In this document: positions 19,992 to 28,162 of the stretch, piece by piece
Layout: the number at the start of each line of letters is the position of its first letter
How positions within the stretch are numbered: the stretch's first letter is position 1
DNA from: Gammaproteobacteria bacterium
Lineage (GTDB): Bacteria; Pseudomonadota; Gammaproteobacteria; Acidiferrobacterales; SZUA-150
DNA: 64,000 nucleotides
NCBI GenBank assembly: GCA_029880545.1
Contig: JAOUOD010000011.1
Coordinates: 1-64,000, forward strand
Reading direction: 5' to 3'
Position numbers and translations under genes: made by a program
The notes under the pieces: generated by a model
Seen by the model: only the letters and a program-made list of their open reading frames with translations
Told to the model about the DNA's origin: nothing
Database searches by the model: none

Positions 19992-20743
19992 TGAGCAGTT
20001 CTGACGACGATATTATTTATGGCCTGCACGCCGTACAGGCAGCCCTGGAAACCAATCCCGATACCGTAGACAGCCTCTGGGTGGATGAGCAGCGCAAGGA
20101 CAAGCGGCTGGATGCCATTTTTTCCGCCGCCCGGAACACGCGCCTGCATGTCCAGGCGGTGCCGCGTGCGAAGCTGGACAGGATTTGCAATGGCGGTCGC
20201 CACCAGGGCGTTGCCGCCCGTATGTTACCGGTTCGCCTGCGTCGTGAGAGCGAGCTGTTTGAACTGATTGACCGGGCTGAAACAACACCGCTGCTGCTGG
20301 TGCTGGACGGTATCCAGGATCCACACAATCTCGGCGCCTGCATTCGCAGTGCTGCCGCGGCCGGTGTCCAGGCGGTGATAGTGCCGGAAGACAAGAGTGC
20401 GCCGCTTACGGCTGTTGCGCGACGGGCCGCGGCCGGCGCTGCGGAAACCGTACCCATATTCCGGGTCAAGAACCTGGCTCGCGTGCTGAAACAATTACAA
20501 GAACATAACCTGTGGGTTGTCGGGGCCGCCGGAGAAGAAGCGCAATCACTGTATGACATTGATCTTGCCGGGCCGGTAGTGATTGTAATGGGTGCAGAGG
20601 GTGCCGGGCTGCGCCGACTGACGCGTGAGCATTGCGACTATCTTGCCGCTATCCCCATGCCCGGCATCATGGAGAGTCTAAACGTTTCGGTGGCGACAGG
20701 AATTTTTCTGTTCGAGGCGGTCAGGCAAAGGCGAGTGCGGTAA
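19991..20743 (+). CDS. rlmB: 23S rRNA (guanosine-2251-2'-O)-methyltransferase RlmB
   Basis: A 250-residue SPOUT-family methyltransferase acting on the ribosomal P-loop. The N-terminal substrate-binding domain begins IIYGLHAVQAALE. The three SPOUT motifs are DGIQDPHNLGACIRSA, VIVMGAEGAGLRRL and PMPGIMESLNVSVATGI, forming the knotted S-adenosylmethionine site. Length is standard. It overlaps the rnr stop by one base, the conserved rnr-rlmB arrangement. Confidence 0.97.
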   Translation: MSSSDDDIIYGLHAVQAALETNPDTVDSLWVDEQRKDKRLDAIFSAARNTRLHVQAVPRAKLDRICNGGRHQGVAARMLPVRLRRESELFELIDRAETTPLLLVLDGIQDPHNLGACIRSAAAAGVQAVIVPEDKSAPLTAVARRAAAGAAETVPIFRVKNLARVLKQLQEHNLWVVGAAGEEAQSLYDIDLAGPVVIVMGAEGAGLRRLTREHCDYLAAIPMPGIMESLNVSVATGIFLFEAVRQRRVR

Positions 20744-20818
20744 TCCTGATTGCGGTAAGCTAACCCGGATATACAATTCTGTCGTTTGTCCGGTTGATTT
20801 GCCAATGCAGACAGCTGC

Positions 20819-21758
20819 ATGAACATAACCAGATTACATCATGTTGTCTTTCTTTCCCCGGTCTTTCTGGCCCTTGTTTTTCTGCTTTTCTCGTTGATTC
20901 CCGTAGTCCAGGCCGATGACAATTACATGGGAGAAATGTCGGTCGCCTGGGATCGATATGACGATGGCGACTATGAGTCTGATACTTATCGAGTTGACGC
21001 ACAGATCCATTTTTCTGCTGTAGATACAGGCGAGTTCCCCCGTAAGGAGGCAGCGTTTCTCAATCACATAGGCAGTGTTACTGTAAGCGGTTACGAGAAC
21101 CGGTATGGGCTAACAGGAATTGGGTATGGAGATTCCGAGGGGGAGGGTCAGGGACAGTTTCTTTCTGTTGTTGCCATGAAGCCCGGTTTTCCGGTCATGC
21201 TGCATGCTGCATGCTGCAGGCAGGTCATCAGAAGATGAGCGCCGGGATGTATATGTCTTTGGTCCAATAGATTGGACCACTGCTACAGAGGAATACCAGG
21301 TTGAACTGGGCATATTCCCGGCAAAGTCATTGCTGGTTAAGGCTGGTCATTATAAGTCCGAGGGCATAACTGAAATTCCGTTGATAGAGGGGTATTCCTG
21401 GGATTCAAGCACCGAAGGGAATAGCCTGTCACTGAAATATGTTGGTCGACCAGGTTCTCAATATGTGAATCTCGAAGCATTCTATGAGGCGAGCAAACAT
21501 GAATTCTCAACCATCAAGCACAGTACCAAGGCGCTTGGAGTATTGGGGGATTATTATTTTACCCGGGATCTGAGCCTGGGTGCAGGATATGTGGTAGTGG
21601 AGAGCGATTTGGACGGCGATGTAGACGAGTTCAACGTGCTGTCGCTGAATGGAACCTATTTCATCTTTCCTTCTCTATCCGTTACCATGCAATACAACCG
21701 GGTCGATAATGATGATTCGGTGAAAAACTATTCAATCAAGGTTGCAACGAGATTTTAG
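20819..21758 (+). pseudogene. exported beta-rich protein split by a 7-bp repeat frameshift
   Basis: Two overlapping frames make one protein. The first (20819-21238) starts with a signal peptide (about residues 1-33, ending PVVQA) and beta-strand-like sequence (WDRYDDGDYESDTYRVDAQ). The second (21204-21758) continues in the +1 frame with more alternating strands (YVNLEAFYEASKHEF, LSLGAGYVVVESDLDG) and a terminal Phe, as in outer-membrane barrels. The frames meet in three copies of ATGCTGC (21197-21217). Removing one copy joins them into about 310 residues with no other change. I recognise no family. It may be phase-variable or freshly mutated. Confidence 0.75.
21197..21217 (+). repeat. three tandem copies of ATGCTGC within a coding sequence
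   Basis: The heptamer repeats exactly three times with no interruption. Because seven is not a multiple of three, each gain or loss shifts the reading frame. Two copies would restore the open frame of the surrounding gene; three, as here, end it after 139 codons. Confidence 0.9.
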
Positions 21759-22046
21759 ATGGACATGAAGAAATTAATATCAATTGCGATTATCGCATCG
21801 ATTCCCATGTTGACCGGCATGGGCCTGTTACCCAAAAGTGGCAAGGGTGGCTGCAAGGAAACCATTGATATCGCATGGGAAGAACTAAATTCGGCCAAGG
21901 CAGATAACGTTATTGGCGGCCTGCGCCTGACCAAGGCAGCAGGCATCCTGGCCCAGGCTCGTGTCCGGTTTGAAGCCGGGGAGTATGAATCCTGTATCGA
22001 GAAGGCTGAACGGGCGCGCGAAGTCATACGAACGGTAGACGATTGA
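21759..22046 (+). CDS. small exported protein, unknown function
   Basis: A 95-residue protein with a signal-peptide-like N-terminus (MDMKKLISIAIIASIPMLTG), then a helical region with ARVRFEAGEYESCIEKAERA, which resembles a single tetratricopeptide-type helix pair. Its ATG follows the stop of the split upstream gene directly (TAGATG), so the two were probably translated together by termination-reinitiation. A second ATG at 21765 is also possible. No family is recognised. Confidence 0.6.
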   Translation: MDMKKLISIAIIASIPMLTGMGLLPKSGKGGCKETIDIAWEELNSAKADNVIGGLRLTKAAGILAQARVRFEAGEYESCIEKAERAREVIRTVDD

Positions 22047-22107
22047 TAATCGTTCCTGGACTATACTGGCACCAGCCAATACGGCTTTGAAACGGAATCT
22101 GAATTGT

Positions 22108-22530
22108 ATGAAAATTTATCTTTATGCAGTTGCACTGGCGTGTGCGATGCCACCGGTTTCGGCCGCTGTGAGCGGTGCAACCCCTGATGTAGCACCAATA
22201 ATGCTGGCCAAGGGCCCGCCTGATCATGCGCCGGCACACGGCGTGCGAAACAAGAAAAAGGCGCATAAACAGGAGAAGCGGGAGCATCGCCCGAAACGAG
22301 CTCATCGCTACCAGTATTACCCTGATGCGCGGGTCTATTTTGATCCTGCCAGGAGCGTGTATTTTTACCAGAAGGGTGGTGCATGGATATCCGCCCCGAG
22401 ACTGCCTCGTGAATTAAAGGTAAACCTTGGCTCCGGTGTTTCAATGGACCTGGATGTTGCCGATCCTTACAAGCTGCACCGGGAGCATCTCAAGCAGTTC
22501 CCGACGCCGCCGAAAATCAGGCTTCGTTGA
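22108..22530 (+). CDS. small basic exported protein with aromatic YYPDARVYFDP motif
   Basis: A 140-residue protein. A signal peptide (MKIYLYAVALACAMPPVSA) is followed by a Lys/Arg/His-rich linker (about 45-70). The C-terminal segment YQYYPDARVYFDPARSVYFY with GGAWISAPRLP and VADPYKLHREHLKQFP resembles small periplasmic proteins of unknown function found widely in proteobacteria. The open frame could begin at TTG 22087, but ATG 22108 gives a clean signal peptide. Its base composition is similar to the core genes. Confidence 0.65.
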   Translation: MKIYLYAVALACAMPPVSAAVSGATPDVAPIMLAKGPPDHAPAHGVRNKKKAHKQEKREHRPKRAHRYQYYPDARVYFDPARSVYFYQKGGAWISAPRLPRELKVNLGSGVSMDLDVADPYKLHREHLKQFPTPPKIRLR

Positions 22531-22581
22531 TACCCGCTGGCCGGCACTGCGAGGCCCGAAAGGAAGGAAAATATTGCGTCG

Positions 22582-22626
22582 CCAAGCCCCTGAAAAACCG
22601 GCCTTTTTCCGGTCGGCGGGGCTTGG
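22582..22626 (+). other. long hairpin upstream of the rpsF promoter
   Basis: CCAAGCCCC (22582-22590) pairs perfectly with GGGGCTTGG (22618-22626), with an inner stem ACCGG (22597-22601) / CCGGT (22609-22613). There is no T-run after the stem. It may terminate transcription of the upstream gene weakly; it overlaps the rpsF -35 box at its right arm. Confidence 0.4.
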
Positions 22627-22651
22627 AATTCGGCCTGCACTGGTTTAGAAT
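22623..22651 (+). promoter_or_regulatory. sigma-70 promoter of the rpsF-rpsR-rplI operon
   Basis: TTGGAA (22623-22628), a 17-base spacer and TAGAAT (22646-22651) fit the sigma-70 consensus at 4/6 and 5/6 positions. The inferred transcript has a leader of about 100 bases with the hairpin ACCAGG-AAAA-CCTGGT. S6 and S18 bind leaders of this operon in other bacteria, but I cannot identify that binding motif here. Confidence 0.6.
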
Positions 22652-22760
22652 CCGCCGCTCACTGGGCTGACCAGGAAAACCTGGTTGCCCGTTCTCCTTG
22701 CCTTACCGCACCGGTCTGATCTGGATGACGGAAGGCTTTGATCCATAAGGGGTTTTTGTA

Positions 22761-23234
22761 ATGCGTCATTATGAAATCGTAGTACTGGTTCACCCGGACC
22801 AGAGTGAACAGGTTCCTGCCATGCTGGAGCGTTACCGCAGCATGATTCGGGAAGGCAACGGCCAAGTCCATCGCGAAGAAGACTGGGGTCGCCGCCAACT
22901 GGCCTATCCTATCAACAAGGTCCACAAGGCCCATTACATTCTGATGAATATCGAATGTGATCTCGACACCCTGCGCGAACTGGAATCCGCTTTCCGTTTC
23001 AACGACGCGGTGCTGCGCAACCTTGTCTTGAATCGCGACGAAGCCGTGACCGAACCTTCTCCGATGATGAAGGAAAAAGAACGCGAGAAGGAGCGTGAGC
23101 GCGAAGCAGCTGAACGTCAGTCACGCGGATCTGATGACTCGGATGATTCCGGTGACTCAGATGATGACGCCGATGATTCGGACGTAGTTGATGATGAAGC
23201 CGGTGACGCCGAAGTCGACACCGAAGAAGCCTAA
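22761..23234 (+). CDS. rpsF: 30S ribosomal protein bS6 with long acidic tail
   Basis: A 157-residue S6 protein, longer than the 131 residues of E. coli. The ribosomal part (about 1-100) begins [18 protein letters not shown] and contains [20 protein letters not shown]. The C-terminus has a charged helix ([17 protein letters not shown]), then about 35 residues of mostly Asp, Ser and Glu ending EVDTEEA. In E. coli the S6 tail is a substrate of glutamate ligation by RimK; this acidic extension may play a similar role. First gene of the S6-S18-L9 operon. Confidence 0.97.
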   Translation: MRHYEIVVLVHPDQSEQVPAMLERYRSMIREGNGQVHREEDWGRRQLAYPINKVHKAHYILMNIECDLDTLRELESAFRFNDAVLRNLVLNRDEAVTEPSPMMKEKEREKEREREAAERQSRGSDDSDDSGDSDDDADDSDVVDDEAGDAEVDTEEA

Positions 23235-23269
23235 GGGCGTTAGCGAACAGATTCGAGAGGACACTAGTT

Positions 23270-23494
23270 ATGGCACGTTTTTTCCGACGCAAGAAATACT
23301 GCCGCTTTACGGCGGAAGGTATTAAAGAAATCGATTACAAGGACATTGGTCTGCTGAAACAGTACATTACTGAGACCGGCAAGATCATTCCGAGCCGCAA
23401 TACCGGCACCAAGGCCAAGTACCAGCGCCAGCTGGCCACCGCCGTCAAGCATGCGCGTTACCTGGCGCTGCTGCCGTTCAGTGACAGCCACTAA
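23270..23494 (+). CDS. rpsR: 30S ribosomal protein bS18
   Basis: A 74-residue protein, the usual length. It begins [20 protein letters not shown] and contains [20 protein letters not shown] and the RNA-binding [20 protein letters not shown]. It binds S6 and the central domain of 16S rRNA. GAGAGGA lies upstream of the ATG. It sits between rpsF and rplI with short gaps. Confidence 0.98.
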   Translation: MARFFRRKKYCRFTAEGIKEIDYKDIGLLKQYITETGKIIPSRNTGTKAKYQRQLATAVKHARYLALLPFSDSH

Positions 23495-23506
23495 GGGAGT
23501 CGGGTG

Positions 23507-23956
23507 ATGGAAATTATTTTGCTTGAAAAGATTCGTAATCTCGGCAACCTGGGTGACAAGGTTAATGTCAAGGCTGGTTATGCACGCAACTTCCTGTTGC
23601 CAAAGGGCAGGGCGGTAGTGGCTACCGAGGCAAACAAGGCGGAATTCGATACTCGCCGTGCTGAGCTTGAAAAATCCCAGGCTGATACCCTGGCGGCCGC
23701 CCAGGCCCGCGCCAGCGCCATTAATGGACAGCGTATTGAAATCAGCGCGCGCGCCAGCGACGAAGGCAAGCTGTTTGGTTCTATTGGTACGCGTGAAATC
23801 GCCGATGTCTTGAGCGCCAGTGGCAATAAAGTATCGCGTTCCGAAGTGCTGATGCCTGAGGGCCCGATCAAGGAAATTTCCGAGACAGAAGTCGAGATTG
23901 CCCTGCATGCCGAAGTGGTCGCCACTATTGTGGTTGCCGTATCAGCAGAAGCCTGA
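23507..23956 (+). CDS. rplI: 50S ribosomal protein bL9
   Basis: A 149-residue protein with the two-domain L9 layout. The N-terminal rRNA-binding domain is MEIILLEKIRNLGNLGDKVN with KAGYARNFLLPKGRA, then a long connecting helix and a C-terminal domain with DEGKLFGSIGTREIADVL. I use ATG 23507 in place of the adjacent GTG 23504 because family members begin M-x-I-I-L-L. Last gene of the operon, followed by a hairpin and strong terminator. Confidence 0.97.
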   Translation: MEIILLEKIRNLGNLGDKVNVKAGYARNFLLPKGRAVVATEANKAEFDTRRAELEKSQADTLAAAQARASAINGQRIEISARASDEGKLFGSIGTREIADVLSASGNKVSRSEVLMPEGPIKEISETEVEIALHAEVVATIVVAVSAEA

Positions 23957-23969
23957 GATCGGTAGCAGC

Positions 23970-23994
23970 GCATGATCAGCTTAGCTGATCATGC
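23970..23994. repeat. perfect 11-bp palindromic hairpin after rplI
   Basis: GCATGATCAGC (23970-23980) and GCTGATCATGC (23984-23994) pair perfectly round a 3-base loop. It lies between the rplI stop and the main terminator. It may protect the 3' end of the transcript or bind a protein; no U-tract follows. Confidence 0.55.
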
Positions 23995-24009
23995 AAGATC
24001 GCCGCAAAA

Positions 24010-24035
24010 CCCGCCGGTATTCCGGCGGGTTTTTT
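24010..24035 (+). terminator. intrinsic terminator of the rpsF-rpsR-rplI operon
   Basis: CCCGCCGG (24010-24017) and CCGGCGGG (24022-24029) form an 8-bp G+C stem with a 4-base loop, followed by six T. It is a textbook Rho-independent terminator. Confidence 0.93.
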
Positions 24036-24061
24036 CATTTTTGGCGCAAAAACAAAAGTAC

Positions 24062-24090
24062 TAGGCTCAAGCAGGGCCACTGCATATAAT
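24062..24090 (+). promoter_or_regulatory. likely promoter of dnaB
   Basis: A perfect -10 box TATAAT (24085-24090), with TG three bases earlier, lies 128 bases before the dnaB start. The -35 region at the best spacing (TAGGCT, 24062-24067) matches the consensus poorly, so the -10 region must carry recognition. Confidence 0.5.
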
Positions 24091-24218
24091 GGCCGACAGA
24101 TTGGTTTCCCGGCGCAAATTATACGAATCAGCGAATTTCGGAAGCACGCAAGCATTCCGGAACGCAATCAAAGCGCCAAATCCGACTTTCCAGAAAAAAT
24201 AACGAGAGGTTGAAGAGC

Positions 24219-25631
24219 TTGGACGAACAAGCTGTATCTGCAGGTGTCGGCAAGGTTCGCGCGTTGACCGAGGCCACGGTGCCGCCACAGGCCATTGAAG
24301 CTGAGCAATCCGTCCTGGGTGGTCTCATGCTCAATAATTACAGCTGGGAGCAGGTCGGCGACCGCATTACCGCACAGGACTTCTACCGCAAGGAGCACCG
24401 GCTTATTTTTAACGCGCTGACGCGCCTCCTCGAAGAAAATCGACCGGCAGACGTGTTGACCGTGAGTCAGGAGCTTGAAACGCTGGGCGACCTGTCGGCC
24501 GCTGGTGGGCCGGAATACCTGGTTTCTCTGGCAAACAATACGCCATCAGCTGCCAATATCGCTGCCTATGCGGACATCGTGCATGAGCGCGCGTTGTTGC
24601 GCAGGCTGATTGCTGTCAGTCACGACATCGCCGCACTGGCTTACCGGCCGGAAGGTCAATCCGCTGTTGAGATTATCGACCGCGCAGAAAAGACCATTCT
24701 CGAAGTCAGCGACGCCGGCTCCCGTCGGGGCGGCTTTCAGGAGCTGAAAAAATATCTCACCGGCTCCATTAATCGAATTGAGGAGCTTTACAAGTCCGAC
24801 AATCCTATCACCGGTGTTGGCACCGGTTTTGTCGATTTTGATGACAAGACGTCCGGTTTGCAGGCATCGGACCTGGTAATCCTGGCGGGTCGGCCGTCAA
24901 TGGGCAAAACTTCGCTGGCCATGAACATGGCCGAAAATGCGGCAGTGGGTGACAAGGTGGGCGTGGCAATATTCAGTATGGAAATGCCCGGTGAGCAGCT
25001 TGCTATGCGCATGATGTCATCCCTGGGACGAATCAATGCCCATCGTGTTCGTACCGGCAAACTGGAAGATGATGACTGGCCCAGGCTGACGTCAGCCATG
25101 GGTATGCTGGTTGAGGCGCCAATATATATTGATGACACGCCGGGATTAACGCCCATGGAAGTGCGCGCGCGTTCGCGTCGTCTTGATCGCGAACATCGCC
25201 AGAAAACCGGCAAGGGGCTTGGCTTGATTGTGATCGATTATCTTCAGCTGATGCAGACCGGCCAGTCGGCGGAAAACCGCGCGACCGAAGTTTCGTTGAT
25301 TACGCGGAGTCTTAAAGGGTTGGCCAAGGAGCTGAATGTTCCTGTTATTGCACTTTCACAGCTGAATCGCAGCCTGGAACAACGGCCTAACAAGCGCCCG
25401 GTTATGTCAGACCTTCGTGAATCCGGCGCGATCGAGCAGGATGCTGACGTGATCGTGTTCATTTATCGTGACGAAGTTTACAACCCGGACAGCCCTGACA
25501 AGGGTACCGCGGAAATCATCATCGGCAAGCAACGAAATGGTCCGACTGGAACAGTGCGATTGACATTCCTTGGTGAGTACACCCGGTTTGAAAATTTTGT
25601 TACCGGTAATTTCGACGAGGTTTATGGATGA
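24219..25631 (+). CDS. dnaB: replicative DNA helicase DnaB
   Basis: A 470-residue hexameric helicase for chromosome replication. The N-terminal domain includes PPQAIEAEQSVLGGLMLNN. The RecA-like C-terminal domain has Walker A GRPSMGKTS (about 224-232), Walker B LIVIDYLQLM, and PVIALSQLNRSLEQRPNKRP with the arginine finger region. The start is TTG 24219, served by GAGAGG at 24204-24209; the earlier in-frame TTG at 24210 touches that site and so is unlikely. It overlaps alr by 4 bases. A dciA loader gene is at 44 kb. Confidence 0.97.
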   Translation: MDEQAVSAGVGKVRALTEATVPPQAIEAEQSVLGGLMLNNYSWEQVGDRITAQDFYRKEHRLIFNALTRLLEENRPADVLTVSQELETLGDLSAAGGPEYLVSLANNTPSAANIAAYADIVHERALLRRLIAVSHDIAALAYRPEGQSAVEIIDRAEKTILEVSDAGSRRGGFQELKKYLTGSINRIEELYKSDNPITGVGTGFVDFDDKTSGLQASDLVILAGRPSMGKTSLAMNMAENAAVGDKVGVAIFSMEMPGEQLAMRMMSSLGRINAHRVRTGKLEDDDWPRLTSAMGMLVEAPIYIDDTPGLTPMEVRARSRRLDREHRQKTGKGLGLIVIDYLQLMQTGQSAENRATEVSLITRSLKGLAKELNVPVIALSQLNRSLEQRPNKRPVMSDLRESGAIEQDADVIVFIYRDEVYNPDSPDKGTAEIIIGKQRNGPTGTVRLTFLGEYTRFENFVTGNFDEVYG

Positions 25632-26710
25632 GTCGTCCCGTTTGCGCACGCCTGGATGGCAGCGCATTGCGTCACAATTTTCAGCTGGTCAGAAAACTTG
25701 CACCCGAATCAAAAATACTGGCCGTGGTCAAGGCAGATGCTTATGGCCATGGCCTCGAGTGGGTGGCATCGCAGTTATTGCAGGCAGACGGCTTTGCCGT
25801 GGCCAGTATTGAAGAAGGAATTCGACTTCGCGAAGCGGGAATTGGTGAGCCAGTCATTATGCTTTCCGGGTTCTTTTCCGCTGATGAATTGTTGTTGTTG
25901 ACCGGGTACCAACTGACGCCGGTTGTCCATAGTCCCTGGCAGGTTGACGTTCTTGAAGCCCGGGTTGACAAACGACCAATTGATGTCTGGTTAAAGTTTG
26001 ACAGCGGCATGCACCGGCTGGGCTTTGATGAAACGCAATGCGCCTCTGCCTATCAACGTTTGCAACAACTCGATCATGTACGCATTGCCGGCTTGATGAC
26101 ACATTTTGCCAACGCTGATAATCCTCGTGATGCCACCACTAAAGAGCAAATTGACAGCTTTGCACGGTTACGCGACAGGCTCGGTAATGGTCAAGCCAGT
26201 CTTGGCAACTCCGCCGGTATTGTTGGCTGGCCGCAATGTCACCAGGATTGGGTGAGACCAGGTATTATGCTTTACGGCAGCAGCCCGGTACTGGGCAAGA
26301 GCGCTGATGAGCTCGGACTTGAGCCGGTAATGTATTTTGAAAGCAGGCTGATCTCGGTCAGTCAGAGAAAAGCCGGGGATCGAATTGGTTACGGTGGCGA
26401 TTGGTTGTGCGCTGAGGACATGACCGTAGGCGTAGTAGCTGCAGGTTATGGTGATGGCTATCCCAGGCATGCGCCACCGGGTACACCGGTTGCGGTAAAG
26501 GGTGTCCGGGTACCGCTGATAGGCCGTGTGTCCATGGACCTGATTACGGTTGACCTCTCATCCGTTGCTGATGCAACTGTCGGTGATCCTGTCGAGCTGT
26601 GGGGTGGAACAGTCCATGTCGACGAAATTGCACTGCTTTCCAATACCATTGCCTACGAGTTGATGTGCCACGTTACCTCGCGAGTACCGCGCCTGCCGAT
26701 TGCAGTCTGA
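25628..26710 (+). CDS. alr: alanine racemase
   Basis: A 360-residue PLP enzyme that interconverts L- and D-alanine for peptidoglycan. The PLP lysine is in AVVKADAYGHG (about 33-43). FDSGMHRLGF, SAGIVGWP and RPGIMLYGSSP form the barrel, and the catalytic Tyr of the second domain lies in AAGYGDGYPR. Its ATG overlaps the dnaB stop (ATGA), an arrangement also known in Pseudomonas. Only one racemase is in the window. Confidence 0.96.
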   Translation: MSRPVCARLDGSALRHNFQLVRKLAPESKILAVVKADAYGHGLEWVASQLLQADGFAVASIEEGIRLREAGIGEPVIMLSGFFSADELLLLTGYQLTPVVHSPWQVDVLEARVDKRPIDVWLKFDSGMHRLGFDETQCASAYQRLQQLDHVRIAGLMTHFANADNPRDATTKEQIDSFARLRDRLGNGQASLGNSAGIVGWPQCHQDWVRPGIMLYGSSPVLGKSADELGLEPVMYFESRLISVSQRKAGDRIGYGGDWLCAEDMTVGVVAAGYGDGYPRHAPPGTPVAVKGVRVPLIGRVSMDLITVDLSSVADATVGDPVELWGGTVHVDEIALLSNTIAYELMCHVTSRVPRLPIAV

Positions 26711-26714
26711 AGTT

Positions 26715-28073
26715 ATGGCCAAACCCAGAACCCTGTTCAGTTGTAACGAGTGTGGCACTGAAACCGGCCAATGGGCGGGACAGTGTCCGGGTTGCAGGCA
26801 ATGGAACACCATGATTGAGGTGCGCCAGGCGGCAAGTACACCACGCGCCAATCCTCGCCTGAGCCTGGCACCGAAATCCGAAGTGCAATCACTGGATGCT
26901 ATCAAACCGGAAAACATGATCAGGCTCAGTGCCGGTATGAAGGAGCTGGATCGTGTGCTGGGTGGCGGGTTGGTGATTGGCTCCGTAGTGCTCATTGGTG
27001 GTGATCCGGGAATTGGCAAGTCTACTTTATTGTTGCAGGCGCTGGCTTCCATTGGCGACAACGCCAATGTTCTGTATGTATCCGGCGAAGAATCAGCCCA
27101 ACAGGTGGCGTTGCGCGCCCATCGATTGGGTGTTGTCAGTGGTCGAGTCAAGCTGCTGGCGGAAACCCGCGTTGATACGGTACTGGAAAGCATAAGCAAG
27201 ACCCAGCCGCAGGTTGTCGTAATCGATTCCATACAAACCATGTTTTCCGATGCCTTGCAATCGGCACCGGGCAGCGTTTCCCAGGTCAGGGAAACCGCGG
27301 CACAACTGGTCAATATGGCCAAGCATACCGGCATTGCCTTGTTGCTGGTGGGTCATGTTACCAAGGAAGGTGCACTGGCCGGTCCAAGAGTGCTGGAGCA
27401 TATGGTTGATGCCGTGTTGTATTTTGAGGGTGACAACTCCAGTCGCTTTCGGATTGTTCGTGCCATCAAGAACCGTTTTGGAGCGGTGAATGAACTGGGC
27501 GTGTTCGTCATGGATGAAGCCGGGCTCAAGGAGGTAAGCAATCCGTCCGCTATGCTGGTAAACCGGCAGGATGTACCGGTACCCGGCAGTGTGGTTCTTG
27601 CCACCCAGGAGGGAACCCGACCCTTGCTGGTGGAAGTGCAGGCCCTGGTTGATGATACGCAGCTGGCCAACCCGCGACGTGTTTGTGTAGGTATTGACGG
27701 TAACAGGCTGGCCATGTTGCTGGCGGTATTGCATCGACATGGCGGTATTTCAACTTCGGGGCAGGATGTTTTTGTCAATGTTGCCGGTGGCATGCGTATC
27801 ACCGAAACAGCATCTGATCTGGCCGCCGTGATGGCCGTGGTGTCGAGCCTGAGAAATCGCCCCCTGGACCGGAACACCATCTTGTTTGGTGAAATCGGGC
27901 TGGGTGGCGAGATCAGGCCGGTTCAGCGAGGCGAGGAGCGTATTCGGGAGGCGGCAAAGCTGGGATTTCAGCGTGCCGTGGTTCCGCATTCGAACAAACC
28001 AAGGAAAACCATTGATGGCATAGAGGTTGTTGCTGTCAGAAGGTTGTCCGAAGCACTGGAATTGTTTGACTAG
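26715..28073 (+). CDS. radA: DNA repair protein RadA
   Basis: A 452-residue RecA-like branch-migration helicase acting in recombinational repair. N-terminal zinc finger CNECG-x-CPGC (about 11-29), Walker A GGDPGIGKSTLL (about 95-106), the RadA-specific KNRFG motif (about 252) and a C-terminal Lon-like domain with GGMRITETASDLAAVMAVVS and FGEIGLGGEIRPV. Start at ATG 26715, four bases after alr; the open frame allows an upstream TTG. Length is typical. Confidence 0.97.
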   Translation: MAKPRTLFSCNECGTETGQWAGQCPGCRQWNTMIEVRQAASTPRANPRLSLAPKSEVQSLDAIKPENMIRLSAGMKELDRVLGGGLVIGSVVLIGGDPGIGKSTLLLQALASIGDNANVLYVSGEESAQQVALRAHRLGVVSGRVKLLAETRVDTVLESISKTQPQVVVIDSIQTMFSDALQSAPGSVSQVRETAAQLVNMAKHTGIALLLVGHVTKEGALAGPRVLEHMVDAVLYFEGDNSSRFRIVRAIKNRFGAVNELGVFVMDEAGLKEVSNPSAMLVNRQDVPVPGSVVLATQEGTRPLLVEVQALVDDTQLANPRRVCVGIDGNRLAMLLAVLHRHGGISTSGQDVFVNVAGGMRITETASDLAAVMAVVSSLRNRPLDRNTILFGEIGLGGEIRPVQRGEERIREAAKLGFQRAVVPHSNKPRKTIDGIEVVAVRRLSEALELFD

Positions 28074-28103
28074 AGGCACACAGCATCTTTTCCGGGACAA
28101 GAG

Positions 28104-28131
28104 AATGCCGACCCGGTAAGGGGTCGGCATT
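28104..28131. terminator. terminator-like hairpin between convergent radA and FHA genes
   Basis: AATGCCGACCC (28104-28114) pairs perfectly with GGGTCGGCATT (28121-28131), an 11-bp stem with a 6-base loop. The tails are only weakly T-rich on either strand, so it probably acts on both genes but may rely on the strong stem. Confidence 0.6.
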
Positions 28132-28162
28132 TGGTGCCGGGCTTGTCCGGACGATTATCAGC

